Of a stretch of 64,000 nucleotides of DNA, positions 25,399 to 33,995 are shown one piece after another (within the stretch, counting starts at the first letter, position 1; each line of letters opens with the position of its first letter). The DNA is from Bacillota bacterium. GTDB lineage: Bacteria > Bacillota > Clostridia > Monoglobales > Firm-18. The notes under the pieces were generated by a model. The model was not told where the DNA came from. It made no database searches and was given only the letters and a program-made list of their open reading frames with translations. The stretch is taken from contig JALOAJ010000005.1 in assembly GCA_023228885.1 (NCBI GenBank), positions 48,720-112,719 on the forward strand, read 5' to 3'. A program made the position numbers and the translations under genes.

Positions 25399-27420
25399 TT
25401 AAATCGTTTCGCCAATCCTTTCAAGCATTTGCGTTATTTTTTTTCTTATTTCGGAATTTTCCGCATTGCAAAGGCGCAAGTCGGCAGCTAAAACTTCATC
25501 CGCCGCTTTGGCTGATTTGTTAATCAAATTCATATCGGAACACAGCTTTGCAATTTTCAGTTCAAGCAAGCCATGCTGTTGCGTGCCGAAAAACTCGCCC
25601 GGACCTCGAATTTCCAAATCCTTTTCGGCAATTTTAAAACCATCGTTTGTTTCTTTCATAACAGAAAGGCGCTGCCTTGCGGTTTTTGAACTTCCGCTGT
25701 AAAACAAAATACAGTATGATTTCCATTCTCCCCTGCCCACACGCCCTCTAAGCTGATGAAGCTGTGAAAGCCCAAACCGTTCGGCATTTTCAATCACCAT
25801 TACAGATGCATTCGGAACATTCAGCCCAACTTCAATTACCGTTGTGCTTACAAGCACATTTATTTCACCGTTTGCAAAGCGGTTCATAATGTAATTTTTT
25901 TCTGCCGCTTTAAGCCGCCCGTGAATAAGCCCAACCGAAAAATTGTGAAAGACTTTGTTTTGGAGTTGCCGTGCATATTGCTGTGCCGCTTTTAACTCAA
26001 GCTCTTCATTTTCTTCTATAAGCGGGCACACTATATAAACCTGCCTCCCCTGAGTTAGTTGTTTTGTTAAAAAATCATTGACCCTTTCGCGTTTGCTTTC
26101 GTCCACAGGGTATGTTTCAATTTGCTTTCTCCCCGGCGGCAGCTCGTCAATCACAGAAATATCAAGCTCGCCGTACAGCACAAAAGAAAGGGTGCGGGGT
26201 ATCGGTGTTGCCGTCATAATAAGACGGTGCGGCGTTGTGCCTTTTTGGGTAAGGTCGGCGCGCTGCATCACGCCGAACCTGTGCTGTTCATCTGTAATTG
26301 TAAGGCAAAGGTTTTTAAACTCAACCCCTTTTTGAATAAGCGCATGAGTTCCGATTACAATATCCGCTTTGCCGCTTTTTATGTCGTCATATGCAAGCTG
26401 TTTTTCCTTTGCGCTCAGACTGCCCGTCAACAGGACTATTTTAATGCCTGTTCCGTAAAAATATTCAGTAATTGACTTGTAATGTTGGTTTGCAAGTATC
26501 TCGGTTGGAACCATCATTGCCGATTGCGCGCCGCTGTTTGCGGATACCATCATTGCAATTGCCGCCACTATTGTTTTTCCGCTGCCCACATCTCCTTGAA
26601 CAAGCCGATTTGCGGCTGTCGGCTTGCCGATATCGGATATTATTTCATCTGCCGTACGCTTTTGCGCATTTGTGAGGGTAAAAGGCAATGCCTTTAAAAA
26701 GGAGGATATGTTTTGCGTATTGCGAAGCGGTGTTGCAGCAATTGAGGCGCGTTTTTGTTTCATTATTTTTAGCCCCAGCTGTAACAAAAAAAGCTCCTCA
26801 AATGCAAGGCGGTTGCGCGCAAATTCAAAACTTTCAAAATCTTTGGGAAAATGAATGTTCAAAAGCGCATAGCTTATGCCGCAAAGCGTATATTTTTCCC
26901 GCAGGCGGTTGGGGAGTATCTCCGTTGCATATTTTGCGTAAGCAACGCAGCTTTGCATTATCTTCACCATTAGGTTTTGGGTGATGCCCTCTGTTAGCGG
27001 GTAAATCGGCATAATTTTTTTGTCTTTTACCATTATCGGGCTGTTCATTTCAAGCCGCCCGTTTTTTTCGTCAATTTTGCCGTAGTATATGTACTTTGCA
27101 TTTTCGTCAAAGCTTTTTATAAGAAAGTTTTGATTGAACCATGTAATAAAAACAACTCCGCTGTCGTCCGTTACCGTAACCTTTTGATATGACAGACCGC
27201 GGCGCACACGCCTTGAATTTAATTTTGTGCAAGCGGCAGCCTCTATGCAGGCGCACTCTCCGCTTATTACATCCGAAATTTTTTTAACGCTTCGCCTGTC
27301 TTGGTATTCACGCGGGAAAAAATAAAGCATATCGTAAACGGTGCGTATGCCAAGCTTTAAAAACAACCTTTCACGCTTGCTGCCAATACCTTTGATACAG
27401 CTTATTTCATTTAAAAGCAT
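25399..27420 (-). CDS. recG: ATP-dependent DNA helicase RecG
   Basis: Superfamily 2 helicase (673 residues) that regresses stalled replication forks and processes branched DNA. Visible: N-terminal wedge/OB region (GIRTVYDMLYFFPREYQDRR), Walker A GDVGSGKT, motif II TDEQHRFG, TATPIPRTL, and C-terminal LRGRVGRGEWKSYC and RGPGEFFGTQQHG. ATG 27420 (MLLNEISCIKGIGSKRER) is preferred to an upstream in-frame TTG because GGAG is well placed and it then starts four bases after the yloV stop. Confidence 0.96.
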   Translation of the reverse strand: MLLNEISCIKGIGSKRERLFLKLGIRTVYDMLYFFPREYQDRRSVKKISDVISGECACIEAAACTKLNSRRVRRGLSYQKVTVTDDSGVVFITWFNQNFLIKSFDENAKYIYYGKIDEKNGRLEMNSPIMVKDKKIMPIYPLTEGITQNLMVKIMQSCVAYAKYATEILPNRLREKYTLCGISYALLNIHFPKDFESFEFARNRLAFEELFLLQLGLKIMKQKRASIAATPLRNTQNISSFLKALPFTLTNAQKRTADEIISDIGKPTAANRLVQGDVGSGKTIVAAIAMMVSANSGAQSAMMVPTEILANQHYKSITEYFYGTGIKIVLLTGSLSAKEKQLAYDDIKSGKADIVIGTHALIQKGVEFKNLCLTITDEQHRFGVMQRADLTQKGTTPHRLIMTATPIPRTLSFVLYGELDISVIDELPPGRKQIETYPVDESKRERVNDFLTKQLTQGRQVYIVCPLIEENEELELKAAQQYARQLQNKVFHNFSVGLIHGRLKAAEKNYIMNRFANGEINVLVSTTVIEVGLNVPNASVMVIENAERFGLSQLHQLRGRVGRGEWKSYCILFYSGSSKTARQRLSVMKETNDGFKIAEKDLEIRGPGEFFGTQQHGLLELKIAKLCSDMNLINKSAKAADEVLAADLRLCNAENSEIRKKITQMLERIGETI

Positions 27421-27424
27421 ATAC

Positions 27425-29023
27425 CTACTCCGCCGACACAATGTAGTGATAGAGGGGTTGCCCTCCATTATGCATGATTACATCACAGCCGGAATACAAC
27501 TCTTTAACTTTATCCGAAAGCAGGGTTGCATCATCCGCCGTTATATCGTTGCCGAAAAACAAAGTAATAACAACGCTGTCATCGTCCGCAATGCTTTTTA
27601 TAATTTGCATTGCAACTTCATTTGGGTTTTTGCCGATTGTTGTTATATCGTCTTCAACTAAGCCAATTATATCGCCCGCTTTAATTTTCATGCCGTTTAC
27701 AGACGATTTTCGCGCCGCGCTTGTAATTTGCCCTGTTTTTATGCAGGATATTGCTTGCAACATCAGGGATGTGTTATCCTCAACCGATGCGTCTTCTTCA
27801 AACATCAAAATTGCGCTTATGCCTTGGGGGATTGTTTTTGACGGTATAACAACCACATTTTTGTCGCTTATTTGCGCTGCCTGCTCTGCCGCTAAAACAA
27901 TGTTTTTGTTGTTCGGCAACACAAACACCGTCTCGGCATTCACGCTTTCTATTGTGTTGATTATATCCTCCGTACTGGGGTTCATGCTTTGCCCGCCTTT
28001 TACAATGCTGTCCGCACCTATATCGACAAAAATTTGTTCAAACCCTTTGCCGGACGCAACAGCCACTATGCCGTATTTTTTAGCAGGCTCTTTTGCTATT
28101 GTTTCGATATGCTGCTCCTTCATGTTATCAATTTTTATTGCCGAGAGTTCACCGATTTTTACCGCCTGTTCAATCACAAACCCCGGTCGATTTGTGTGTA
28201 TGTGAACCTTAACGGTGTCGCCGTCCTCAATAACAAGCATACTATCGCCCATTCGTTCAATTGATGCACGGAATGATTGAATGCTGTAATTTAACGACTT
28301 TTTGGTTATTATAAATTCGGTGCAATACATGAATTTAATTTTTTCCGTATCAACAGCCTTATAATGCGTTTGAACGACTGTTTTATCCTTTTCGGATACG
28401 GCAATTTCCTGCCCCTTTAACGCCGCTATAAAGCCTTCCATAATAATTACAAGCCCCATGCCGCCGGCATCAACAACGCCCGCCTCTTTTAGCACAGGCA
28501 ACATTTCGGGGGTTTTATCAAGCGTTTGCCGTGCCGAGTTTAGCAATGCCTCGGCAAATTCTACAATATCGGCAAATTCGTCTATGGATTGAACGGCGAA
28601 TTCCGCAGTTTCTCGCGCAACGGTGAGCATTGTGCCCTCGGTTGGTTTCATGACGGCTTTATAGGCGGTGTCGCTTGCGCTTTTTAGCGCAAAAGCAAGC
28701 GCCGGGATGTCTGCCTCCGCTTTACCCGCAAGCCCTTTTGCAAAGCCTCGGAAAAGTTGTGACAAAATAACGCCGCTGTTGCCTCGCGCCCCACGGAGCG
28801 ATGCATAAGCAACACCGTCAGCCACCTTAGAAATATCGGCGCCGTTTTGAGCCATGGTTTCATGCGCGGCGGCTGAAATGGTCATAGACATATTTGTGCC
28901 TGTGTCCCCGTCCGGAACGGGAAAAACATTCATATTGTCAACCATTGTTTTATAATTACTGAGATTATTTGATGCATTGATTATTGCGTTTTTCAGCAAA
29001 ACGCCGTTTATATGGCTTGGCAA
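27425..29023 (-). CDS. yloV: DAK2-domain fatty acid kinase-like protein YloV/FakA
   Basis: A 532-residue protein whose N-terminal DAK2 domain binds ATP (DNMNVFPVPDGDTGTNMSMT, about 30-49, with metal-binding aspartates; GARGNSGVILSQLFRG). The C-terminal half corresponds to FakA's DegV-like and linker domains. FakA phosphorylates exogenous fatty acids held by FakB proteins so that they enter phospholipid synthesis. TTG 29023 lies nine bases after AAGGAGG. The conserved order yloU-yloV-recG is typical of Firmicutes. No FakB gene is in the window. Confidence 0.93.
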   Translation of the reverse strand: MPSHINGVLLKNAIINASNNLSNYKTMVDNMNVFPVPDGDTGTNMSMTISAAAHETMAQNGADISKVADGVAYASLRGARGNSGVILSQLFRGFAKGLAGKAEADIPALAFALKSASDTAYKAVMKPTEGTMLTVARETAEFAVQSIDEFADIVEFAEALLNSARQTLDKTPEMLPVLKEAGVVDAGGMGLVIIMEGFIAALKGQEIAVSEKDKTVVQTHYKAVDTEKIKFMYCTEFIITKKSLNYSIQSFRASIERMGDSMLVIEDGDTVKVHIHTNRPGFVIEQAVKIGELSAIKIDNMKEQHIETIAKEPAKKYGIVAVASGKGFEQIFVDIGADSIVKGGQSMNPSTEDIINTIESVNAETVFVLPNNKNIVLAAEQAAQISDKNVVVIPSKTIPQGISAILMFEEDASVEDNTSLMLQAISCIKTGQITSAARKSSVNGMKIKAGDIIGLVEDDITTIGKNPNEVAMQIIKSIADDDSVVITLFFGNDITADDATLLSDKVKELYSGCDVIMHNGGQPLYHYIVSAE

Positions 29024-29039
29024 TTTGCACGCCCTCCTT

Positions 29040-29393
29040 TTAGTCGACTCTCACACTTTCAACATGCACATTCACTTGCTTTACAATGAATCCCGTTGAT
29101 TGTTCGACATTGTATTTGACACTTTCAATTATACTGTTAGAGGCAACCTTAATATTTACGCCGTATTCCACAACAACATGAATATCAATCGATAACCCGC
29201 CCTCATCAACAATGATTTTTATACCTTTGCTGGCGTTATCCCTGCGCACAAGGCTGACAATGCCGTCCGCCGCGCTTCGCACAGCCATGCCCACAACACC
29301 GTAGCAACGCATTGCGGCGTCACCTGCAATCAGCGCGATAACATCGGCGGATATTTCAATAACACCGTTGCTGTTTACTATTTTTGCGCCCAT
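29040..29393 (-). CDS. yloU: Asp23/Gls24 family protein YloU
   Basis: A 117-residue cytoplasmic Asp23-family protein, usually encoded just before yloV and implicated in envelope stress or lipid homeostasis. Sequence features: VIEISADVIALIAGDAAM and a C-terminal STGFIVKQVNVHVESVRV. The frame is open from ATG 29405, but that codon overlaps the ribosome site AAAGGATG; ATG 29393 (MGAKIVNSNG) matches the usual N-terminus. Sixteen bases separate it from yloV. Confidence 0.9.
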   Translation of the reverse strand: MGAKIVNSNGVIEISADVIALIAGDAAMRCYGVVGMAVRSAADGIVSLVRRDNASKGIKIIVDEGGLSIDIHVVVEYGVNIKVASNSIIESVKYNVEQSTGFIVKQVNVHVESVRVD

Positions 29394-29482
29394 CTTTATA
29401 ATCATCCTTTCTCATGACACATATTTTTTATTTTATCATCCTGCCCATATGGAAAAAGCTTCACTTTAAAACACAAGTTTCC

Positions 29483-29511
29483 TTTATACATTGTAATATA
29501 AAACCGAGCAA
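29483..29511 (-). promoter_or_regulatory. Candidate promoter for yloU-yloV-recG
   Basis: Minus strand TTGCTC (29511-29506), 17 bases, TATAAA (29488-29483). It lies in the 160-base divergent region between yloU and the TSUP genes, about 90 bases from the yloU start. The rest of that region is AT-rich with no other clear signal. Confidence 0.45.
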
Positions 29512-29569
29512 AATTCAAATACTATTTTAAAAAAGTATAAGAATGTGTATTTTAATCAGAATATAGTGT

Positions 29570-29926
29570 ATGAAAAAAACTTTTTTATATGCCGTAATAG
29601 GCATTATAAGCGGTCTTATTAACGGAATATTGGGCGCCGGGGGAGGGACGGTAATTGTTCCCGCCCTTGAACATTTTTTGCATTTGCCCCAACAAAAAGC
29701 GCATGCAACCGCAATTTCAATTATTTTACCCACCACAATAGTATCTGCTTTTTTATACTCAAAATACTGGATGACGGAAGGAAAAACAACTTTAATTGTG
29801 GCATTATTCGGAATGGCGGGCGGTTTTGTCGGCGCCAAAATGCTCAAAAAGCTTTCGGGTAAAACAATAAGAATTATATTTGCAATATCTTTAATGGTAG
29901 CGGGGGTGAGAATGCTGTGGAATTAA
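29570..29926 (+). CDS. Half-size TSUP (TauE/SafE) permease, first half
   Basis: A 118-residue membrane protein with about four transmembrane helices. It matches one of the two homologous halves of TauE/SafE (TSUP) permeases, which move sulfite, sulfoacetate or other organic anions. Motif GIISGLINGILGAGGGTVIVP is the conserved glycine-rich helix pair start. A normal TSUP protein is about 250 residues with this unit repeated; here the second unit is the next, overlapping gene. No convincing ribosome site precedes ATG 29570. Confidence 0.82.
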   Translation: MKKTFLYAVIGIISGLINGILGAGGGTVIVPALEHFLHLPQQKAHATAISIILPTTIVSAFLYSKYWMTEGKTTLIVALFGMAGGFVGAKMLKKLSGKTIRIIFAISLMVAGVRMLWN

Positions 29927-30285
29927 TGTTGCTTGTTGCGGCAGGGCTTTTTTCGGGAATGATAAGCGGAATGGGAATAGGCGGCGGGGTTATTCTTATT
30001 CCCGCCTTAACTCTTTTTTTGGGAATAGAACAAAAGGTTGCTCAAGGCATAAATTTATTATATTTTATACCCACTGCCATCGTTGCGCTTACCGTGCATT
30101 GCAAAAATAAAAATTTGGAGCTAAAAACGGCCTTGCCGATTGCGGCGTTTGGTATTGTTGCCGCCTCTGTCGGGGCGTACCTTGCAAGCGTTATTCCATC
30201 TGTCATTTTGCGCAAAATATTTGCATTGTTAACAATTTTCGTGGGAATAAACGAAATTTATATTGCCGTTAAAAAAGAAAAGTGA
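29917..30285 (+). CDS. Half-size TSUP (TauE/SafE) permease, second half
   Basis: A 122-residue partner of the previous gene with the same repeat motif: GLFSGMISGMGIGGGVILIP. About four helices. GTG 29917 overlaps the previous stop by 10 bases and follows GCGGGGGTGAG. The two units most likely form a heteromeric permease equivalent to one full-length TSUP protein. The serC promoter overlaps its 3' end. Confidence 0.82.
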   Translation: MELMLLVAAGLFSGMISGMGIGGGVILIPALTLFLGIEQKVAQGINLLYFIPTAIVALTVHCKNKNLELKTALPIAAFGIVAASVGAYLASVIPSVILRKIFALLTIFVGINEIYIAVKKEK

Positions 30286-30291
30286 TATAAT
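30263..30291 (+). promoter_or_regulatory. Promoter of serC-serA
   Basis: TTGCCG (30263-30268), 17 bases, TATAAT (30286-30291). The expected start near 30298 gives a leader of about 145 bases before the serC ATG. Confidence 0.7.
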
Positions 30292-30333
30292 ATCTTTTAT
30301 AGATATATTATACTTAAAAGCATAGACAAACAA

Positions 30334-30431
30334 GTTTGCCTATGGAGGCCGCAAACAGCAGCCGTTATGCGCCTTATCTGCCCACGGATAAGCTTTTGCG
30401 CATTTAATTATTTTTGTGGGCGGAAAGGCTA
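30334..30431 (+). promoter_or_regulatory. Structured serC leader with hairpin-loop pseudoknot (candidate cis-regulatory RNA)
   Basis: Hairpin 1: GTTTGC (30334-30339) with GCAAAC (30351-30356). Hairpin 2: ATGCGC-CTTATC (30367-30378) with GATAAG (30387-30392) and GCGCAT (30398-30403). The loop GCCCAC (30380-30385) is complementary to GTGGGC (30416-30421), directly followed by GGAAAGGCTA (30422-30431), which holds the ribosome site. The same plan recurs before dnaJ. I do not recognise it as a known riboswitch class. Confidence 0.6.
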
Positions 30432-30441
30432 TGGGTTTTTT

Positions 30442-31524
30442 ATGAAAAGGGTGTACAATTTTTCGGCAGGTCCATCGGTTCTGCCCGAGCCAGTTTTGAA
30501 AAAGGCTGCGGAGGAAATGCTTTGCTATAATAACAGCGGCATGAGCGTTATGGAAATGAGCCATCGCTCAAAAGACTATGAGTCAATAATTTTCGGGGCG
30601 GAAAAGCTGCTGCGTGAACTTTTGGGCATACCCGAAAATTACAAAGTATTGTTTTTGCAAGGCGGCGCATCAAGCCAATTTTCAATGGTTCCGTTAAATT
30701 TAATCGGCAAATCGGGTAAGGCGGATTATGTCATCACAGGTCAATGGGCTAAAAAGGCCGCCGAGGAGGCGGCGCGATACGGCACAGTTAATGTAGTTGC
30801 CTCAAGCGCCGATAAGGTTTTTAACTACATTCCCAAACTTTCGGCAGATAAATTCGACAAGGATGCGGCATATTTTCACATAACATCAAACAACACGATA
30901 TATGGAACACGATACACAAAGCTTCCCGAAACGGGGGACGTTCCGTTGGTGTCTGATATGTCGTCTTGCATTTTATCAGAGGTTGCGGATATTTCAAGGT
31001 TTGGGCTTATTTATGCAGGCGCGCAAAAAAATATGGGTCCTGCAGGCGTAACAATTGTGATAGTTAGGGAGGACTTGCTTGGGAATGCCCTTGATATAAC
31101 CCCCACAATGTTTAAATATGATATTCATGCAAAAAACGATTCGCTTTATAACACGCCGCCCACATACTCCATTTATATGGTGGGGCTTGTGCTAAAATGG
31201 CTGAAGGATTTGGGCGGAATTGCCGCCATGCAGCAAATTAACGAAAAAAAGGCGAAACTTTTGTATGATTACCTTGACAGCAGCAAAATGTTTAGCGGCA
31301 CCGTTGAAAAGCAAGACCGTTCTGTTATGAATATTCCTTTCGTGGCAAACAGCGACGCTTTAAATGCTGAATTTATTGCGCAAGCAACAGCCGCCGGTTT
31401 TGAAAATTTAAAGGGACACAGAACGGTGGGCGGAATGCGCGCAAGCATTTATAATGCCATGCCGATAGAAGGCGTTTCGGCATTGGTTGATTTTATGAAA
31501 GACTTTGAAAGAAAAAACGGCTAA
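30442..31524 (+). CDS. serC: Phosphoserine aminotransferase
   Basis: PLP enzyme (360 residues) converting 3-phosphohydroxypyruvate and glutamate to phosphoserine, the second step of serine synthesis. N-terminal NFSAGPSVLPEPVLKKAAEE, substrate segment SHRSKDY, LFLQGGASSQFSM, and the PLP-lysine region IYAGAQKNMGPAGVTIVIV are diagnostic. ATG 30442 is chosen over the longer frame because homologues begin at MKRVYNFSAGP and the upstream part is the RNA leader. GGAAAGG lies about 13 bases upstream. Followed by serA; serB is not in the window. Confidence 0.97.
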   Translation: MKRVYNFSAGPSVLPEPVLKKAAEEMLCYNNSGMSVMEMSHRSKDYESIIFGAEKLLRELLGIPENYKVLFLQGGASSQFSMVPLNLIGKSGKADYVITGQWAKKAAEEAARYGTVNVVASSADKVFNYIPKLSADKFDKDAAYFHITSNNTIYGTRYTKLPETGDVPLVSDMSSCILSEVADISRFGLIYAGAQKNMGPAGVTIVIVREDLLGNALDITPTMFKYDIHAKNDSLYNTPPTYSIYMVGLVLKWLKDLGGIAAMQQINEKKAKLLYDYLDSSKMFSGTVEKQDRSVMNIPFVANSDALNAEFIAQATAAGFENLKGHRTVGGMRASIYNAMPIEGVSALVDFMKDFERKNG

Positions 31525-31549
31525 ACAGCAGAAAGGTATGAATAGTAAT

Positions 31550-32722
31550 ATGTTTAATATATTGACGCTTAATAAAATTTCACAAAGCGGCATGAAACAT
31601 TTGGATAAGGCAAATTATACTTGGGGGGACAATGTCCAAAACCCCGATGCCATGATACTTCGGAGCTTTTCCATGCATGATATGGAATTGCCCGAAAGCT
31701 TAAAAGCGGTTGCCCGTGCGGGCGCAGGGGTGAACAACATACCGATTGACAAGTGCAGTGGAAAGGGTATTGTGGTGTTTAACACGCCGGGCGCGAATGC
31801 AAATGCTGTTAAAGAGCTGGTTGTTGCCGCCCTGCTGCTTTCATCGCGAAAAATCAGCAGCGGCATTGCATGGGCGCAAACGCTTGGCGGCGCTGAAAAT
31901 GTGGCAAAAGCCGTAGAAAAAGGGAAGTCATCTTTTGCAGGGCCGGAGGTGCTTGGAAAAACGCTTGGCGTTATCGGCTTGGGCGCAATAGGCGTAATGG
32001 TTGCAAACGCTGCCGTAGCGCTTGGCATGGAAGTTGTGGGTTTTGACCCGTACATTTCGGTTAATGCGGCATGGGGCTTGTCAAGGGCGGTTAAAAGAGC
32101 GGAAAGCATTAAAGAAATTTATGCGGAAAGCGATTATATAACACTTCATGTTCCGCTAAACGACAGCACAAAAGGAACTATAAACGCGTCAATTATATCG
32201 GAAATGAAAGACGGCGTTCGAATTTTGAACTTTTCACGGGGCGAGCTGGTGAATGACAAGGATATTATAGATGCCTGCCAAAACGGCAAAGTTGCTTGCT
32301 ATGTAACGGATTTTCCGAATGAGCGTTTGCTTGAGAAAAAATCAATTATACCTATCCCTCATCTTGGCGCGTCCACACCGGAAAGTGAAGAAAACTGCGC
32401 TGTTATGGCGGTGAATGAGCTTCGTGAGTTTTTGGAGAAAGGCAACATAAACAACTCGGTCAATTTCCCTGATTGCACAATGGAAAAGGAAGCGCCGATA
32501 AGGCTGTGCATTGCCCATCGAAACATTCCTAAAATGTTAAACAAGTTTTCGGCAATGTTTAGCGAGCACAATATCAATATAGAAAATATGCTAAACAGAA
32601 GTAAGGACCAACTGGCATATACAATTCTTGAAGCGGCGCAAATGCCGGATAACGAGACTTTGAACACGCTTGAAACGCTTGAAGGCGTGTTAAAGGTGCG
32701 CATAATAGGGTCAGCCGACTAA
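31550..32722 (+). CDS. serA: D-3-phosphoglycerate dehydrogenase
   Basis: NAD-dependent first enzyme of serine biosynthesis, about 390 residues. N-terminal substrate domain with RAGAGVNNIPIDKCSGKGI, Rossmann motif LGVIGLGAIGVMVANAA, catalytic segments LNFSRGELVN and PIPHLGASTPESEENCA (the His-Glu relay), and a short C-terminal ACT domain (about 320-390) that usually mediates serine feedback. Two starts are possible: ATG 31538 is one base from GAAAGG and ATG 31550 is 13 bases from it; the latter begins MFNILTLNKIS as in homologues. Confidence 0.95.
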   Translation: MFNILTLNKISQSGMKHLDKANYTWGDNVQNPDAMILRSFSMHDMELPESLKAVARAGAGVNNIPIDKCSGKGIVVFNTPGANANAVKELVVAALLLSSRKISSGIAWAQTLGGAENVAKAVEKGKSSFAGPEVLGKTLGVIGLGAIGVMVANAAVALGMEVVGFDPYISVNAAWGLSRAVKRAESIKEIYAESDYITLHVPLNDSTKGTINASIISEMKDGVRILNFSRGELVNDKDIIDACQNGKVACYVTDFPNERLLEKKSIIPIPHLGASTPESEENCAVMAVNELREFLEKGNINNSVNFPDCTMEKEAPIRLCIAHRNIPKMLNKFSAMFSEHNINIENMLNRSKDQLAYTILEAAQMPDNETLNTLETLEGVLKVRIIGSAD

Positions 32723-32751
32723 CAGACATTTTAACTTTGCGCATAAAGCGG

Positions 32752-32780
32752 TTGACACTATTGCAAATTTAATGTAAAAT
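32752..32780 (+). promoter_or_regulatory. Promoter of the chromate-transporter pair
   Basis: TTGACA (32752-32757), 17 bases, TAAAAT (32775-32780), 67 bases before the first chrA-like start. Confidence 0.75.
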
Positions 32781-32847
32781 ATTACCTGAAACCTGTTTAA
32801 TGTTAATTTATTTTAAAAAATATGCGAATGTATGATGGGAGGAGCAA

Positions 32848-33420
32848 GTGGAGAAGAATACTTATCGTAAATTATTTTGGTCAACTTTTTACATAAGCGC
32901 CTTCACCTTTGGGGGAGGGTTTGTGATTGTACCCCTGCTGAGAAAAAGGTTTGTCGATGATTTAAAATGGATAGACGAAAATGAAATGCTTGACATGATT
33001 GCCATTGCCCAATCGTCGCCCGGTGCGATAGCGGTAAATACCTCTATTTTAATTGGATATAAGGTTGCGGGCGCGCTTGGGGCGGCGCTTACAATTTTAG
33101 GGACGGTGTTGCCGCCGTTTATAATATTATCGGTAATATCGTTTTTTTACGCGGCATTTAGAGATAACGAAATAATCGGCGCCTTGCTAAAAGGAATGCA
33201 AGCGGGCGTTGCGGCTGTAATTGCCGAAGTTGTCACCTCAATGGGTGCAAATATTATAAAAGAGAAAAACACGCTTTCCACAATTACTATGATTGCCGCA
33301 TTTACGGCGGTGTACTTCTTTAAAGTGAATGTTGTTTTAATAATTATTGCATGCGGTTTATTAGGCGCGCTTGCCGCTATGTATCGTAAAAGGAAGAAGT
33401 TGCGGGAGGTGCAGGAATGA
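32848..33420 (+). CDS. Short-chain ChrA-type transporter, first subunit
   Basis: A 190-residue membrane protein with about six helices, one unit of the CHR (chromate ion transporter) family. The family motif FTFGGGFVIVPLLRKRFVDD is at residues 16-35 (positions 32893-32952), and AIAQSSPGAIAVNTSILIGY is the second conserved segment. Short-chain CHR proteins work as pairs of oppositely oriented homologues. GTG 32848 follows GGGAGG. In anaerobes the physiological anion is unclear; sulfate or another oxyanion is as likely as chromate. Confidence 0.88.
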   Translation: MEKNTYRKLFWSTFYISAFTFGGGFVIVPLLRKRFVDDLKWIDENEMLDMIAIAQSSPGAIAVNTSILIGYKVAGALGAALTILGTVLPPFIILSVISFFYAAFRDNEIIGALLKGMQAGVAAVIAEVVTSMGANIIKEKNTLSTITMIAAFTAVYFFKVNVVLIIIACGLLGALAAMYRKRKKLREVQE

Positions 33421-33992
33421 TACATATCATGTTATTTTGGAACTTTTTTCAAATCGGGCTTTTTAGCGTGGGCGGGGGCTATGCTGCAATACCTCTCATT
33501 CAAAGCCGTATTGTGCAAATAAACAATTGGCTTACAATGACAGAGTTTACCGACCTTATTACAATTGCAGAAATGACGCCCGGACCGATTGCAATAAACT
33601 CGGCAACATTTGTGGGTACACATGTAGCAGGCATCGCGGGGGCAGTAGTTTCAACGCTCGGTTTTGTTTTACCTGCTTGTATTATTGTAATGACGCTGGC
33701 ATTTTTTTATTATAAATATAAAGATTTAACGGTGGTTGAAGGCATAATGTCGGGGCTGCGCCCGGCGGTTGTGGCGCTGATTGGCTCGGCAGGCGCCACT
33801 ATATTACTGCTTGCGCTGTGGGGAGAGGGCGCCGCAGGTTTTAACTTGAGCGGTTTAAACTATCAGTCTGTTTCGCTTTTTGCCGTTGGGTTTTTTGTGT
33901 TGAAAAAATTTAAACCAAACCCCATATATGTAATATTAGGGTCCGGCGCTGTTGGCGTTATCGGATGGTTATTTAATAATTTGGCTGTGTAG
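33417..33992 (+). CDS. Short-chain ChrA-type transporter, second subunit
   Basis: A 191-residue paralogue of the preceding gene with FSVGGGYAAIPLIQSRIVQ and TIAEMTPGPIAINSATFVG. About six helices. ATG 33417 overlaps the upstream TGA (ATGA), indicating tight coupling and a 1:1 complex. It converges on rlmB with only three bases between stops. Confidence 0.88.
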   Translation: MIHIMLFWNFFQIGLFSVGGGYAAIPLIQSRIVQINNWLTMTEFTDLITIAEMTPGPIAINSATFVGTHVAGIAGAVVSTLGFVLPACIIVMTLAFFYYKYKDLTVVEGIMSGLRPAVVALIGSAGATILLLALWGEGAAGFNLSGLNYQSVSLFAVGFFVLKKFKPNPIYVILGSGAVGVIGWLFNNLAV

Positions 33993-33995
33993 AAA

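Noticed and set aside
27474..28205. 243-residue ORF antisense to yloV
   Set aside because: Shadow frame of a well-supported gene; hydrophobic composition arises from complementing its codons.
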